Shown here: in pieces, positions 33,603-41,236 of the stretch
Position numbering within the stretch: the first letter of the stretch is position 1
How the letters are laid out: each line of letters begins with the position of its first letter
DNA from: a virus
Virus record (IMG/VR): IMGVR_UViG_3300027970_000019
Span: 1 to 64,000 of that record
DNA length: 64,000 nucleotides
Direction: 5' to 3' (one strand)
Position numbers and translations under genes: made by a program
The notes under the pieces: model-generated
What the model saw: only the letters and a program-made list of their open reading frames with translations
Databases searched by the model: none
What the model was told of the DNA's origin: nothing

Positions 33603-34205
33603 ATGAAAAAAATTTTTTTATTTCTTTTAGCGATTGTTTTATTAACATCCCTCACTTACAAAACACCCCCACGTAGGGTATTATACATCGGTGATAGTTT
33701 AACCTGTGCCGCAGGTGGGTGGCAGGATCAAGTATCAAAACATTTTGGATACCAGAGTCTAAATCTATCAAAAGGTGGTGTAAGGACGGATTATATGAGG
33801 TCAACGTTAAACACTTGTTTTAAAACAGATTCAGCTTTTACAAGGGTATTCATTTATGGTGGATGTAACGATGCGTTTTCTATGGTAGATTTACAAGGGG
33901 CGGTGAATAACATTCAAGCAATGGTGGATAGTTGTAATCGAAGGGGAATTGAACCAATTGTTATTGTTGGTTTTAATCCAGCTCAGGTAGCAACAAAGAC
34001 TGTGTATGACGCAGAAACAACCAAGAGATGTGTTGGAAGATACATTGAGTTTCAAAAACTAATGGTTAAAGAAAAAACTGGATTAAAGAATTGTAAAATA
34101 ATTCCTATGGACACAACAATGTTTTATAGTGATACTTGGGATGGTATTCACTTTGCACCATCTGGACATAAGAAATTTTCTAATTGGGTAATTGAACATC
34201 TATGA
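33603..34205 (+). CDS. Secreted SGNH/GDSL hydrolase
   Basis: 200 aa. An N-terminal signal peptide (about residues 1-19) precedes the GDSL-type blocks: LYIGDSLTC (nucleophile Ser), YGGCND (oxyanion Asn) and DGIHFAPSGH (Asp and His). SGNH enzymes deacylate lipids, sugars or proteins; a secreted one in a phage could modify envelope glycans or lipids. It overlaps the following lipoprotein gene by 4 nt. Confidence 0.8.
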   Translation: MKKIFLFLLAIVLLTSLTYKTPPRRVLYIGDSLTCAAGGWQDQVSKHFGYQSLNLSKGGVRTDYMRSTLNTCFKTDSAFTRVFIYGGCNDAFSMVDLQGAVNNIQAMVDSCNRRGIEPIVIVGFNPAQVATKTVYDAETTKRCVGRYIEFQKLMVKEKTGLKNCKIIPMDTTMFYSDTWDGIHFAPSGHKKFSNWVIEHL

Positions 34206-34450
34206 AACTAATTTTTGTAATCTTAACATCATTGATTTTAACATCTTGTTTTGATTTACCCAAACTTGAGGAGGGTGATACGCTTAAGAAATGTGTAATT
34301 GACACTATGATTATAACCGAATCACCCTCCACTTTAGAGTATGGTAAAGTGTATCATTATATAACTGATTGTGGTTATAGAATTTCAACAAGGAGAAATA
34401 CGATTTATAATGTTGGTGATACAATTACATATATCTATAAAAAACGATAA
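34202..34450 (+). CDS. Small lipoprotein
   Basis: 82 aa with lipobox LTSC at residues 13-16. The mature part has two Cys and a beta-rich C-terminus. Coupled to the SGNH hydrolase, so both probably act in the periplasm or at the envelope. Unknown family. Confidence 0.6.
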   Translation: MKLIFVILTSLILTSCFDLPKLEEGDTLKKCVIDTMIITESPSTLEYGKVYHYITDCGYRISTRRNTIYNVGDTITYIYKKR

Positions 34451-34457
34451 TATACTA

Positions 34458-34529
34458 TCCGGTAAAACATATGTGGTGATGTACTCGGTTTGTACCCAAG
34501 AAAATGGGGTTCGATTCCTCATACCGGCT
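34458..34529 (+). tRNA. tRNA-Thr(TGT)
   Basis: Acceptor CCGGTA/TACCGG, D arm ACAT-ATGTGGTG-ATGT, anticodon arm CTCGG-TTTGTAC-CCAAG, T arm TGGGG-TTCGATT-CCTCA. The first acceptor pair is mismatched. Confidence 0.8.
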
Positions 34530-34541
34530 CTACCAATTCTA

Positions 34542-34612
34542 GCGGGTATAGCATAAAAGTAATGTTCTAGTCTTCCAAACTAGATAAGTTGGGGCAGTAC
34601 CAACTATCCGCT
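34542..34612 (+). tRNA. tRNA-Gly(TCC) with rewritten D and T loops
   Basis: Acceptor GCGGGTA/TATCCGC, anticodon arm CTAGT-CTTCCAA-ACTAG, discriminator T as expected for Gly. T loop GGCAGTA and D loop AAAAGTA lack the conserved TTC and GG. Confidence 0.78.
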
Positions 34613-34643
34613 CAAAAAAATTTTTAAAAAATATTATGAAAAG

Positions 34644-34675
34644 GTTGTGTAATTAAAAAACTCTATCTATATTTG
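34644..34675 (+). promoter_or_regulatory. Host-like promoter
   Basis: GTTG at 34644-34647 and TATATTTG at 34668-34675, 20 nt apart, 23 nt before the gene at 34698. Confidence 0.65.
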
Positions 34676-34697
34676 TGAACACTAAAACGGAAATACA

Positions 34698-34928
34698 ATG
34701 CCTAAAGAGAAAAAAACAATCCAAATTGAGTACATCAAAGACTTCGCTAACAAACAATTGTCACATCCAAATAACACAATGGAAGAAAAACTTGGCATTA
34801 TCACAATGATTGAAAAGATTCTACTCGAAGCTAACGCTTACAGGGGATTTATGTTTCTTCATTTAGATGAAAATAACAACGCACCAAGTTTAGGAACTGA
34901 GGGATATGTTACTAGAAAATACTTTTAA
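34698..34928 (+). CDS. Small hypothetical early protein
   Basis: 76 aa, basic N-terminus, helical middle (EEKLGIITMIEKILLEANAY). No family recognised. First and only gene after a host-like promoter. Confidence 0.55.
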   Translation: MPKEKKTIQIEYIKDFANKQLSHPNNTMEEKLGIITMIEKILLEANAYRGFMFLHLDENNNAPSLGTEGYVTRKYF

Positions 34929-34933
34929 AAAAT

Positions 34934-35041
34934 AGTCAGTTGGCGTAAGTGGGAATGAATACCACATATGGGTAACGTCCGAGGTAGAATAGTATTCTTT
35001 AAGCATCCTGGGGGATATAGGTTCAAATCCTATACTGACTA
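34934..35041 (+). tRNA. Aberrant class II-like tRNA with enlarged middle
   Basis: Acceptor AGTCAGT/ACTGACT is perfect and the T arm TATAGG-TTCAAAT-CCTATA is strong; ATCC/GGAT can form a variable arm. The region between D and variable arms is too long (108 nt total) and no clear anticodon arm fits. Isotype unassigned. Confidence 0.45.
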
Positions 35042-35102
35042 CAATGAGTAAGGGATACTCACCAGTCTTTGGTTCAAGACTCATTTAACAATGAACTCGG
35101 TT

Positions 35103-35172
35103 TAGACTGGGAAATGCCGATAGTACCCAGCCGTGGAATAACGGTCCCAACACGCCGCCACGTAGTCTGACT
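35103..35172 (+). ncRNA. Possible structured RNA
   Basis: TTAGACT/AGTCTGA end pairing encloses CTGGG/CCCAG and CCGT/ACGG hairpins, a three-way-junction layout. This 35087-35259 gap holds no gene. Weakly supported. Confidence 0.3.
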
Positions 35173-35259
35173 TTTTTCAAAGGGGATGCCCAGCAGGTTT
35201 TTTAAATAGGAAAAAACCGATGTAACTACTCACCAGTAATCTCAAGGTGGGGAAATTTA

Positions 35260-35333
35260 GCACCCATAGCTCAACTGGACAGAGCAAAAATTTTCTAAGT
35301 TTTCGGTTGTAGGTTCAACTCCTACTGGGTGTA
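35260..35333 (+). tRNA. tRNA-Arg(TCT)
   Basis: Acceptor GCACCCA/TGGGTGT, D arm AGCTCAACTGGACAGAGC, anticodon arm AAAAT-TTTCTAA-GTTTT, T arm GTAGG-TTCAACT-CCTAC, discriminator A. Confidence 0.88.
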
Positions 35334-35343
35334 CAAAAAAATA

Positions 35344-35374
35344 TTTGAAATTGTTTGAACTCTTTTTAACTTTG
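35344..35374 (+). promoter_or_regulatory. Host-like promoter
   Basis: TTTG at 35344 and TAACTTTG at 35367-35374, about 19 nt apart; 40 nt before the gene at 35416. Confidence 0.65.
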
Positions 35375-35415
35375 GGTGGTTTATATTAGAAATCACCCTT
35401 TAAAAACAAAACACA

Positions 35416-35679
35416 ATGGCACTAATATATCTTATAGTAAATAGGGAAGATAAAATCCCAGCACTAACTGCAACCAGTATGGAAAAGGCTAAAAATCTCT
35501 TGGATGAGTATATGGGAATGCCCCCATATTACCAGGATAAAGATGTAGAATACTTGGGTTATGAACCTTATTATTCTAAATATGGTGGAGACATATTTGA
35601 GGGTATTTACAAATATAGATTTGAGGGGGAAATACAAGAATACAATTTGTATTGTATGGAAATTGATAACTTAAATTAA
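35416..35679 (+). CDS. Hypothetical early protein
   Basis: 87 aa, acidic and Tyr-rich. No recognised family. Driven by the host-like promoter directly upstream. Confidence 0.55.
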   Translation: MALIYLIVNREDKIPALTATSMEKAKNLLDEYMGMPPYYQDKDVEYLGYEPYYSKYGGDIFEGIYKYRFEGEIQEYNLYCMEIDNLN

Positions 35680-35764
35680 AAATACTTGATAAGTTATTTG
35701 GAAATTAGAATAGGAAAGTGTAATTTTACATCAGAATATAACTCACCAATAAATCTTCAATAAA

Positions 35765-36163
35765 ATGTTTACAGCAAAGACCAAAATCTCAACTTTGTCT
35801 AAATACCAGGTTGCTAAACTTGCTAACATAATTGTTGAGTTTTGCCAAATCAATCTTGGTAAAAAACGTAACAAACAATTCCCCAAACTTGTTTTGTCTT
35901 ATAAGAATGAAGAAGATTGGGGTTGTTATGATCCAGAAGAACACATTGTTTATGTGTATGTGAATAACATACCAAACGTATCTGAGTTGTCAAAAACAAT
36001 TATACACGAATGGACTCATACCAAACAGAACATCATTGGTGAGTATGGAAGATTGTATCGTAAACATGGGTATGACGAACACCCAATGGAAATTGAGGCA
36101 TATGCTTCTGAGAAAGTATGGAATCGTAAATCATTATATTACCTAAGAAAAAAATTGAACTAA
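35765..36163 (+). CDS. Small zinc metalloprotease-like protein (HEWTH)
   Basis: 132 aa. TIIHEWTHTKQ supplies an HExxH zinc site and the later EHPMEIEAYA supplies a plausible third ligand Glu, as in SprT/ImmA-like minimal gluzincins. No export signal. It may cleave a host regulator early in infection (inference). Shares the A of its stop with the next ATG. Confidence 0.65.
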   Translation: MFTAKTKISTLSKYQVAKLANIIVEFCQINLGKKRNKQFPKLVLSYKNEEDWGCYDPEEHIVYVYVNNIPNVSELSKTIIHEWTHTKQNIIGEYGRLYRKHGYDEHPMEIEAYASEKVWNRKSLYYLRKKLN

Positions 36164-36555
36164 TGGACTTTTTATATCATAGTATTTTTAAAGACAAATT
36201 AAAGGAATTTGGATTTGATAATCCCGCCTTTGAAGACTTATATTTATTTGCTGAATCAAACAACATTAATTGTGTTATTGATGAGGTGGATGGTAAATGG
36301 GTTTATAGGATTTATTGTAATGAATATGTATTTGACGATTGTGACGAATATGATGACTTAGATGAATGTGAGTTGGATATGTTTAGACACTTGATTATGG
36401 ATTTAGAGTTCATTATGGGTATTGAGGAAGATTGGTATTATACATTAACTGATGAACAGAGAAAACAAATTGAGAGGGGACTGGAAGATGTTAAAAATGG
36501 TAGAGTTGTCCCTCACGAGGAAGTGATGAAACAAGTTAAGGAACTTTTTAAATAA
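36163..36555 (+). CDS. Hypothetical acidic protein
   Basis: 130 aa, very acidic middle (FDDCDEYDDLDECELDMF). Coupled to the HEWTH gene. No family recognised. Confidence 0.55.
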   Translation: MDFLYHSIFKDKLKEFGFDNPAFEDLYLFAESNNINCVIDEVDGKWVYRIYCNEYVFDDCDEYDDLDECELDMFRHLIMDLEFIMGIEEDWYYTLTDEQRKQIERGLEDVKNGRVVPHEEVMKQVKELFK

Positions 36556-36559
36556 AACT

Positions 36560-36635
36560 GCGGTTGTAGTATAAAGGATGATTATGTTGCCTTGCCAAGG
36601 CAGTGATATGGGTTCGATTCCCGTCAACCGCTCCA
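36560..36635 (+). tRNA. tRNA-Gly(GCC)
   Basis: Acceptor GCGGTTG/CAACCGC, anticodon arm TTGCC-TTGCCAA-GGCAG, T arm ATGGG-TTCGATT-CCCGT, discriminator T followed by an encoded CCA, the only one I see in the array. Confidence 0.9.
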
Positions 36636-36649
36636 AAAAAATAAAAATT

Positions 36650-36955
36650 ATGGATAAAAAGAAAGAATTTCAAAAAGAATATGAAGCATATATGAAACAA
36701 GTAACAGATAGTTTTATTAATATGCAAAGCGAGACGACAACACAAGAACATTCGAAAGATGTAATGTCACAAATGTTAATTGTTGAATGGAATTGTGGAT
36801 TAGATTGGAAAGCAATCAAAACAGAAGAAATGTTTCGTGATGGAAACTTAATGGAAGAAAACAGGCAATACAATTCTGAAATAGCGAAGAAATATTTACA
36901 AGCTAATACACTAACTTATGATGAGTGGGTTGCGAAGCATAAAACAAATTCATAA
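36650..36955 (+). CDS. Hypothetical protein
   Basis: 101 aa from ATG 36650, chosen because the longer frame begins inside tRNA-Gly. Helical, charged, no recognised family. The following 36956-37164 gap has an AT-rich stretch with TTGACAAT...TTACAAATATTTAAC near 37135 that may be a promoter, and no gene. Confidence 0.5.
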   Translation: MDKKKEFQKEYEAYMKQVTDSFINMQSETTTQEHSKDVMSQMLIVEWNCGLDWKAIKTEEMFRDGNLMEENRQYNSEIAKKYLQANTLTYDEWVAKHKTNS

Positions 36956-37164
36956 AATTTTTAAAATTAAACATAACTAAGAAATATACCCAGTAATCCC
37001 CAACCCCAACAAAATCAAGGGTTTGAATCTGTTGAATTACAAGATTAGAAAATAAAATAGTAATACTTATAATTATTCCCAGGTATTGATTGACAATGGA
37101 ATGTTACATATATTTAGTGAGAGTCAACTTGAGCTTGACAATAATCTTACAAATATTTAACATT

Positions 37165-37401
37165 ATGGAAAAGACACCAATTCAAAACGTAATTGACAAA
37201 ATTGATAACTTAAGAAAAGAATTTAACTCATCACCAACCGAAAAACGTATTTTCTATTTGGTTATTTCGGCCCTTTGGGATGAGTTGGATGGTGAGAGGG
37301 AGGTATTAACCAAGATATTTGATTCTGGCAAGAATGGTGATGATATGAGTGGTAAAATATGGGTGAATGAAAATTTTATTGACTATCAAAAAATATTGTA
37401 A
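37165..37401 (+). CDS. Hypothetical protein
   Basis: 78 aa from ATG 37165. Helical (NVIDKIDNLRKEFNSSPTEK). Stop overlaps the next start by one base. No family recognised. Confidence 0.5.
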   Translation: MEKTPIQNVIDKIDNLRKEFNSSPTEKRIFYLVISALWDELDGEREVLTKIFDSGKNGDDMSGKIWVNENFIDYQKIL

Positions 37402-37553
37402 TGAAAGAAAAAAATCAAGGTAAGACTGAATCTCAAAAAGAATTCGCGTTATTTATGTTTTCCGGTGCAATGATTGGAATAATCATATTGGGTTTGATTT
37501 ATCTCATTAAGGTGGGATTTGGTTTTAACCCCTCATTTAACTATGATACATAG
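37401..37553 (+). CDS. 50-aa single-TM protein
   Basis: A charged N-terminus (MKEKNQGKTESQKEF) is followed by one strong TM (MIGIIILGLIYLI). Its 3' end lies in a perfect hairpin ATGATACAT/ATGTATCAT (37541-37571). Confidence 0.55.
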   Translation: MKEKNQGKTESQKEFALFMFSGAMIGIIILGLIYLIKVGFGFNPSFNYDT

Positions 37554-37666
37554 AGAAAACTGGTATGTATCATTTAAGGTTCGACCCCCTTTTCTTTGAA
37601 CCCCACGCTCACTTTGGTCGGCGTCTAGGTTTCTGATAGGTTCCCAGATAAGTTGAACATATTCAT

Positions 37667-37740
37667 ACCCCCTTGGCGGAATTGACATACGCATATGATT
37701 TAGGACCATAGTTTTGAGAGTTCGAGTTTCTCAGGGGGTA
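37667..37740 (+). tRNA. tRNA-Leu(TAG) with short variable loop
   Basis: Acceptor ACCCCCT/AGGGGGT, anticodon arm TATGA-TTTAGGA-CCATA, T arm GAGAG-TTCGAGT-TTCTC, discriminator A. The variable region is class I-sized, unusual for Leu, and the D loop lacks GG. Confidence 0.72.
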
Positions 37741-37763
37741 CTAACAATTTAAAAAATAAAAAA

Positions 37764-38012
37764 ATGGAAGTAATTGTATCATCATTGTTAATGTTTTCTG
37801 GACTATTCAGTGTACTTAGTTTCGGAATTGAAACTAATTTTAAAAAAGGTTTAACTCTTCTTATTGTTGGTTTTATTGTTTTTATGGTTGGTTATTTCAC
37901 ATTCCCAAAACCCCCATTGAAACCAATTGTATTGAAATCTGGTAAGGTTATTAATACCGATTCAATTTATACAAAGGGATATAAAGATGGGATTAAAGAT
38001 TGTCAAAAATAA
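37764..38012 (+). CDS. Small two-TM membrane protein
   Basis: 82 aa. Two TM segments (residues about 3-20 and 30-47), then a short soluble tail ending YKDGIKDCQK. No family recognised. Confidence 0.55.
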   Translation: MEVIVSSLLMFSGLFSVLSFGIETNFKKGLTLLIVGFIVFMVGYFTFPKPPLKPIVLKSGKVINTDSIYTKGYKDGIKDCQK

Positions 38013-38070
38013 TTTACAATTTGGGAACATTTGGTGGTGATGGTTGGTTATAATAAAAAACATAATCAAA

Positions 38071-38232
38071 ATGAAAAACAAGAATAAACTCCAAGTCACA
38101 ATCAACGCCATCGGTAATGGCGCAAGATTGGACTATCTTGAGAAACATCCACATGGATTTGCCTCAGTTACAAAAGTCCACAAAAGTGTAAAAAATTATT
38201 CACGTAAAAACAAAAAGAATAATGAAATATAA
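38071..38232 (+). CDS. Small basic protein
   Basis: 53 aa from ATG 38071, with NAIGNGARLDYLEKHPHGF and a Lys-rich tail. Stop overlaps the following gene. No family recognised. Confidence 0.5.
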   Translation: MKNKNKLQVTINAIGNGARLDYLEKHPHGFASVTKVHKSVKNYSRKNKKNNEI

Positions 38233-38589
38233 AATCTATTTGGATGATGAAAGAACCCCTAATGACAAAACTTAGATTGTTGTTAGAAATTATGACCAAT
38301 TCATCCAAAAAATATCTGAACTTGGTTTTGACAATATTGATGTCATTTCATTTGATCATGATTTGGGTGATACCAGAATTGAAGAAAAGACAGGATATGA
38401 CGCGGCAAAATGGTTGGTTAATGAATATTGCGACTATACAATTCATACCCCTCAAATTTATTCTCACTCAGCCAATCCTATTGGAGCTGCTAATATTATT
38501 GGTTATGTTAATAGTTTCTTAAAACATACTAAGAAAAAACAAACCGCTGAATTAAAAGTTGAACCTTTCACTATTCAAAACAAAGATTA
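38222..38589 (+). pseudogene. Cyclic-phosphate-processing receiver (cREC)-like gene with in-frame TAG
   Basis: Start MKYKIYLDDERTPNDKT, then TAG at 38273-38275, then the frame continues IVVRNYDQFIQKISELGF, VISFDHDLGDTR and DAAKWLVNEYC. LDDxRTP...IVVRNYD...SFDHDLG is the signature of the receiver-like family predicted to process cyclic phosphates in RNA-repair systems. Trp is common at the TAG position in relatives as I recall, one base away (TGG). The gene is either inactivated, read through, or restarted downstream. It abuts the next gene and lies 1.6 kb before the RNA ligase. Confidence 0.6.
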
Positions 38590-39081
38590 ATGAATATTTT
38601 CTTTTTGGATTATGATGTTGTTAAATGTGTAAAATACCATTGTGACAAACACGCAGTCAAAATGATCCTAGAATACGGACAACTTTTATGTGGGGCTCAC
38701 CATGTAACAGAATCCAAATTGGATATCCCTTATAAATTATCACACAAAAACCACCCTTGTTCAATATGGGTTAGAGAATCATTATCTAATTACTATTACC
38801 TATGTGAACTTGGGTTGGAGTTGTGTAAGGAATATACCTATCGTTATGGTAGAAGACATAAAACCCAAGATGTGATTGAGTGGTGTGTAATGAATCCAAT
38901 CAATGTAGTTGATAAAGACTTTACAGAACCACCAAAAGCAATGACAGATGAATATAAAGTTAACGATGTTATCCAGTCATATCGGAACTATTATATTGGG
39001 GCAAAAAAAAATTTTGTTTCTTGGAAAAATAGGGAAGTTCCTTATTGGTTTTGTGAAGAAAATAACTTAGAATTAGTGTAA
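38590..39081 (+). CDS. Conserved phage protein of unknown function
   Basis: 163 aa. FFLDYDVVKCVKYHCDKHAV, KNHPCSIWVRESLSNY, EYTYRYGRRHK and DEYKVNDVIQSYRNYYIGAK are blocks I recognise from a family widespread in T4-like cyanophages and other marine phages. Its function is not known to me. ATG directly follows the stop of the receiver-like gene. Confidence 0.6.
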   Translation: MNIFFLDYDVVKCVKYHCDKHAVKMILEYGQLLCGAHHVTESKLDIPYKLSHKNHPCSIWVRESLSNYYYLCELGLELCKEYTYRYGRRHKTQDVIEWCVMNPINVVDKDFTEPPKAMTDEYKVNDVIQSYRNYYIGAKKNFVSWKNREVPYWFCEENNLELV

Positions 39082-39111
39082 TCAAAATATTTATTATTAA
39101 ATTTACACTAT

Positions 39112-39180
39112 ATGAATAATTTATTAACATCCGCATTTATCCTATTTATGATAAAACTTCGTTGGAGGAGAAAAGCATGA
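39112..39180 (+). CDS. 22-aa leader peptide coupled to the next gene
   Basis: ATG at 39112, hydrophobic start MNNLLTSAFILFMIK, stop TGA at 39178 overlapping the ATG of the next gene (ATGA). A GGAGGAG sequence lies inside it as a ribosome binding site for the downstream gene. A late-type motif ATATTTATTATTAAA precedes it at 39086. Confidence 0.4.
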   Translation: MNNLLTSAFILFMIKLRWRRKA

Positions 39181-39446
39181 CACAGAATTTAACTAAATTC
39201 CAAAGTGAGGTTTGGAACAAAATTAAACCCCATATCAAGGAAGAATTTGATTTCCAGGTTACCTTTGATGACGAACTTCAAATAAAGTTTGACATTGAGA
39301 GTGGTAAGGTTAGTATTGAGATTTTTCCCCAAGATGATGTTTTATTATTTGTCCAATATGAAACTGAAGGATTTGAAAAACAATTTTTTAACAACAGTAA
39401 CTTAAATAGTTTAATAGAAATTTTAAAGAAAAATGAATATCAATGA
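39177..39446 (+). CDS. Hypothetical protein
   Basis: 89 aa from ATG 39177, chosen over the upstream TTG at 39162 because a Shine-Dalgarno-like GGAGGAG lies 8-14 nt before it, rare in this genome. Overlaps the next gene by 14 nt. No family recognised. Confidence 0.5.
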   Translation: MTQNLTKFQSEVWNKIKPHIKEEFDFQVTFDDELQIKFDIESGKVSIEIFPQDDVLLFVQYETEGFEKQFFNNSNLNSLIEILKKNEYQ

Positions 39447-39735
39447 AGCGTATGAGTTTGTAATGAACAAACTTGAAAAATTAAAAAATGATGGGGTTGA
39501 TTATATAATTAACGAACCAATTAAAACTTCCACCCTTATTGAAAAATATGATAAACCACAAAGACTTCCAGTTGACAAATGGATTAACGTCTCTTTTAAT
39601 TTAGAAAACGAAACTGACGTTCAAAAAATTAAGGATATGGAAGATCTATGTAAGATGGTAGGAATTTATTTTGATACAAGATTTGGTAAAACCCAACGAG
39701 ATTGGGAAATTGATTGGTCATTAAAAACAAATTAA
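39433..39735 (+). CDS. Hypothetical protein
   Basis: 100 aa, alpha/beta, no recognised family. One nucleotide before the following gene. Confidence 0.5.
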   Translation: MNINEAYEFVMNKLEKLKNDGVDYIINEPIKTSTLIEKYDKPQRLPVDKWINVSFNLENETDVQKIKDMEDLCKMVGIYFDTRFGKTQRDWEIDWSLKTN

Positions 39736-39736
39736 A

Positions 39737-40216
39737 ATGGGAACAAATTACTATAGAATTCCTAGTGTCCGAGAAATGGATGAAAAGAAATCTAAACTTA
39801 TTGAGGATATTAAAAATTTGGACATATCTCCATCCTCAATAATATTTAATTTTAAAATAGTCGGTGAAACATTTGAACAAATTTCTTATTGGGATGAATT
39901 TACCAAAAACACTTCAATCCATTTAGGTAAAAGAAGTAGCGGTTGGAAATTCTTATGGAATTTTCATGATAACAAATATTACTCAAACAAAGAAGAATTA
40001 TTTAATTTCATAAAATCAGGAAGAATAGTTGATGAATATGGAACTGAAATTGGTTTTGATGAGTTTATAACTATGTCACTTGAATGGGGACAACCTAATG
40101 GATTTGATATGAAAAAATATCGTCAAGAACATCCAAGACAATATCATTATGATTTTGAACATCAGGAGACATATATTGACGGATTAAGAGTTTCACCAAA
40201 TAATGATTTTTGTTAA
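39737..40216 (+). CDS. Conserved phage hypothetical protein
   Basis: 159 aa. MGTNYYRIP at the start and SIHLGKRSSGWKFLWNFH are motifs I recognise from a frequent phage protein family without known function. Second to last before the RNA ligase. Confidence 0.55.
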   Translation: MGTNYYRIPSVREMDEKKSKLIEDIKNLDISPSSIIFNFKIVGETFEQISYWDEFTKNTSIHLGKRSSGWKFLWNFHDNKYYSNKEELFNFIKSGRIVDEYGTEIGFDEFITMSLEWGQPNGFDMKKYRQEHPRQYHYDFEHQETYIDGLRVSPNNDFC

Positions 40217-40217
40217 A

Positions 40218-41228
40218 ATGGAAAGGAAATTAGCAAGCATACAAATTGTAAAAGAAGTCAAACCAATACCTGGTGCTGATATGATTGAAGTTGTTAGAAT
40301 AAACAACTGGGATGTTGTATCTAAGAAAGGGGAATACAAAGTTGGTGACTTCTGTATCTATTGTGAAATAGATTCATTCTTACCTATAAAGGAAGAATTT
40401 GAATTCTTGAGAAAAACATCTTACAAGAAAATGTCTGATGGATCAGAAGGATTTAGATTGAGGACAATCAGACTTCGTGAACAATTGAGTCAAGGTTTAA
40501 TACTACCTATTCATATTTTACCTTTGGGTGAATTGGTTAGTGAGGGAAAAGATGTTACTGAAATGTTGGGTATTGTTAAATATGAACACCCAATTCCTGC
40601 TGAGCTCGCTGGTAAGGTTAAAGGACAATTCCCATCTTTTATTCGTAAGACAGATGAAGAAAGAATTCAAAACCTATCTGACAAGTATGAAGAAATTAAG
40701 AATTATGGTAAGGATTTCTATGTTACAGAAAAGTTGGATGGGACTAGTGCAACATTCTACCTTAAAGATGGTGAATTTGGGATTTGTTCAAGAAATCTTG
40801 AGCTTTTGGATAGTGAGGGTAACACCTTTTGGAAAGTTGCAAGAGAATTGAACTTAGAGGATTCTTTATCCAAATTGGGTTATAATATCTGTATTCAGGG
40901 TGAGCTTATAGGTGAGGGGGTGCAATCCAATCCATACAAGATAAAAGGTCAGACAGTTAGATTCTTCAATGTGTTCAATATTGATGAACAAAAAAATATC
41001 CCATTCACAAAATTTCTAATCTTAATGGAAGAATTGGGTTTGAAACCTGTTCCAGTGTTGGATTACAATTTTGAACTACCAAATACAATTGATGAATTAC
41101 TTGTACTGGCAGATAAAAAATCTGAACTTAATGGGAACTTTGATAGAGAAGGAATCGTTATAAGATCATACGATAGAAAAATATCATTCAAAGTTATATC
41201 AAACCAATTTTTGTTAAACGAAAAATAA
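40218..41228 (+). CDS. RNA ligase, Rnl5/DraRnl type
   Basis: 336 aa from ATG 40218. An N-terminal OB-like domain (residues 1-150) precedes a nucleotidyltransferase domain: motif I TEKLDGTS (Lys nucleophile), motif III-like FGICSRNLEL, GELIGEG, motif IV REGIVIRS and motif V SFKVIS. N-terminal OB plus C-terminal ligase core is the layout of the Deinococcus RNA ligase group, which seals 3'-OH/5'-phosphate nicks in RNA. In a phage with many tRNAs, repair of cleaved tRNA is the obvious role, as with T4 Rnl1/Pnkp. Confidence 0.85.
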   Translation: MERKLASIQIVKEVKPIPGADMIEVVRINNWDVVSKKGEYKVGDFCIYCEIDSFLPIKEEFEFLRKTSYKKMSDGSEGFRLRTIRLREQLSQGLILPIHILPLGELVSEGKDVTEMLGIVKYEHPIPAELAGKVKGQFPSFIRKTDEERIQNLSDKYEEIKNYGKDFYVTEKLDGTSATFYLKDGEFGICSRNLELLDSEGNTFWKVARELNLEDSLSKLGYNICIQGELIGEGVQSNPYKIKGQTVRFFNVFNIDEQKNIPFTKFLILMEELGLKPVPVLDYNFELPNTIDELLVLADKKSELNGNFDREGIVIRSYDRKISFKVISNQFLLNEK

Positions 41229-41236
41229 TTATCACT

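Noticed and set aside
31613-35085. Further tRNA-sized inverted repeats (31613-31683, 31803-31857, 35043-35085) as a new RNA family
   Set aside because: Each rests on a single 7-bp stem, expected by chance several times in this much AT-rich non-coding sequence; no shared inner motif was found.
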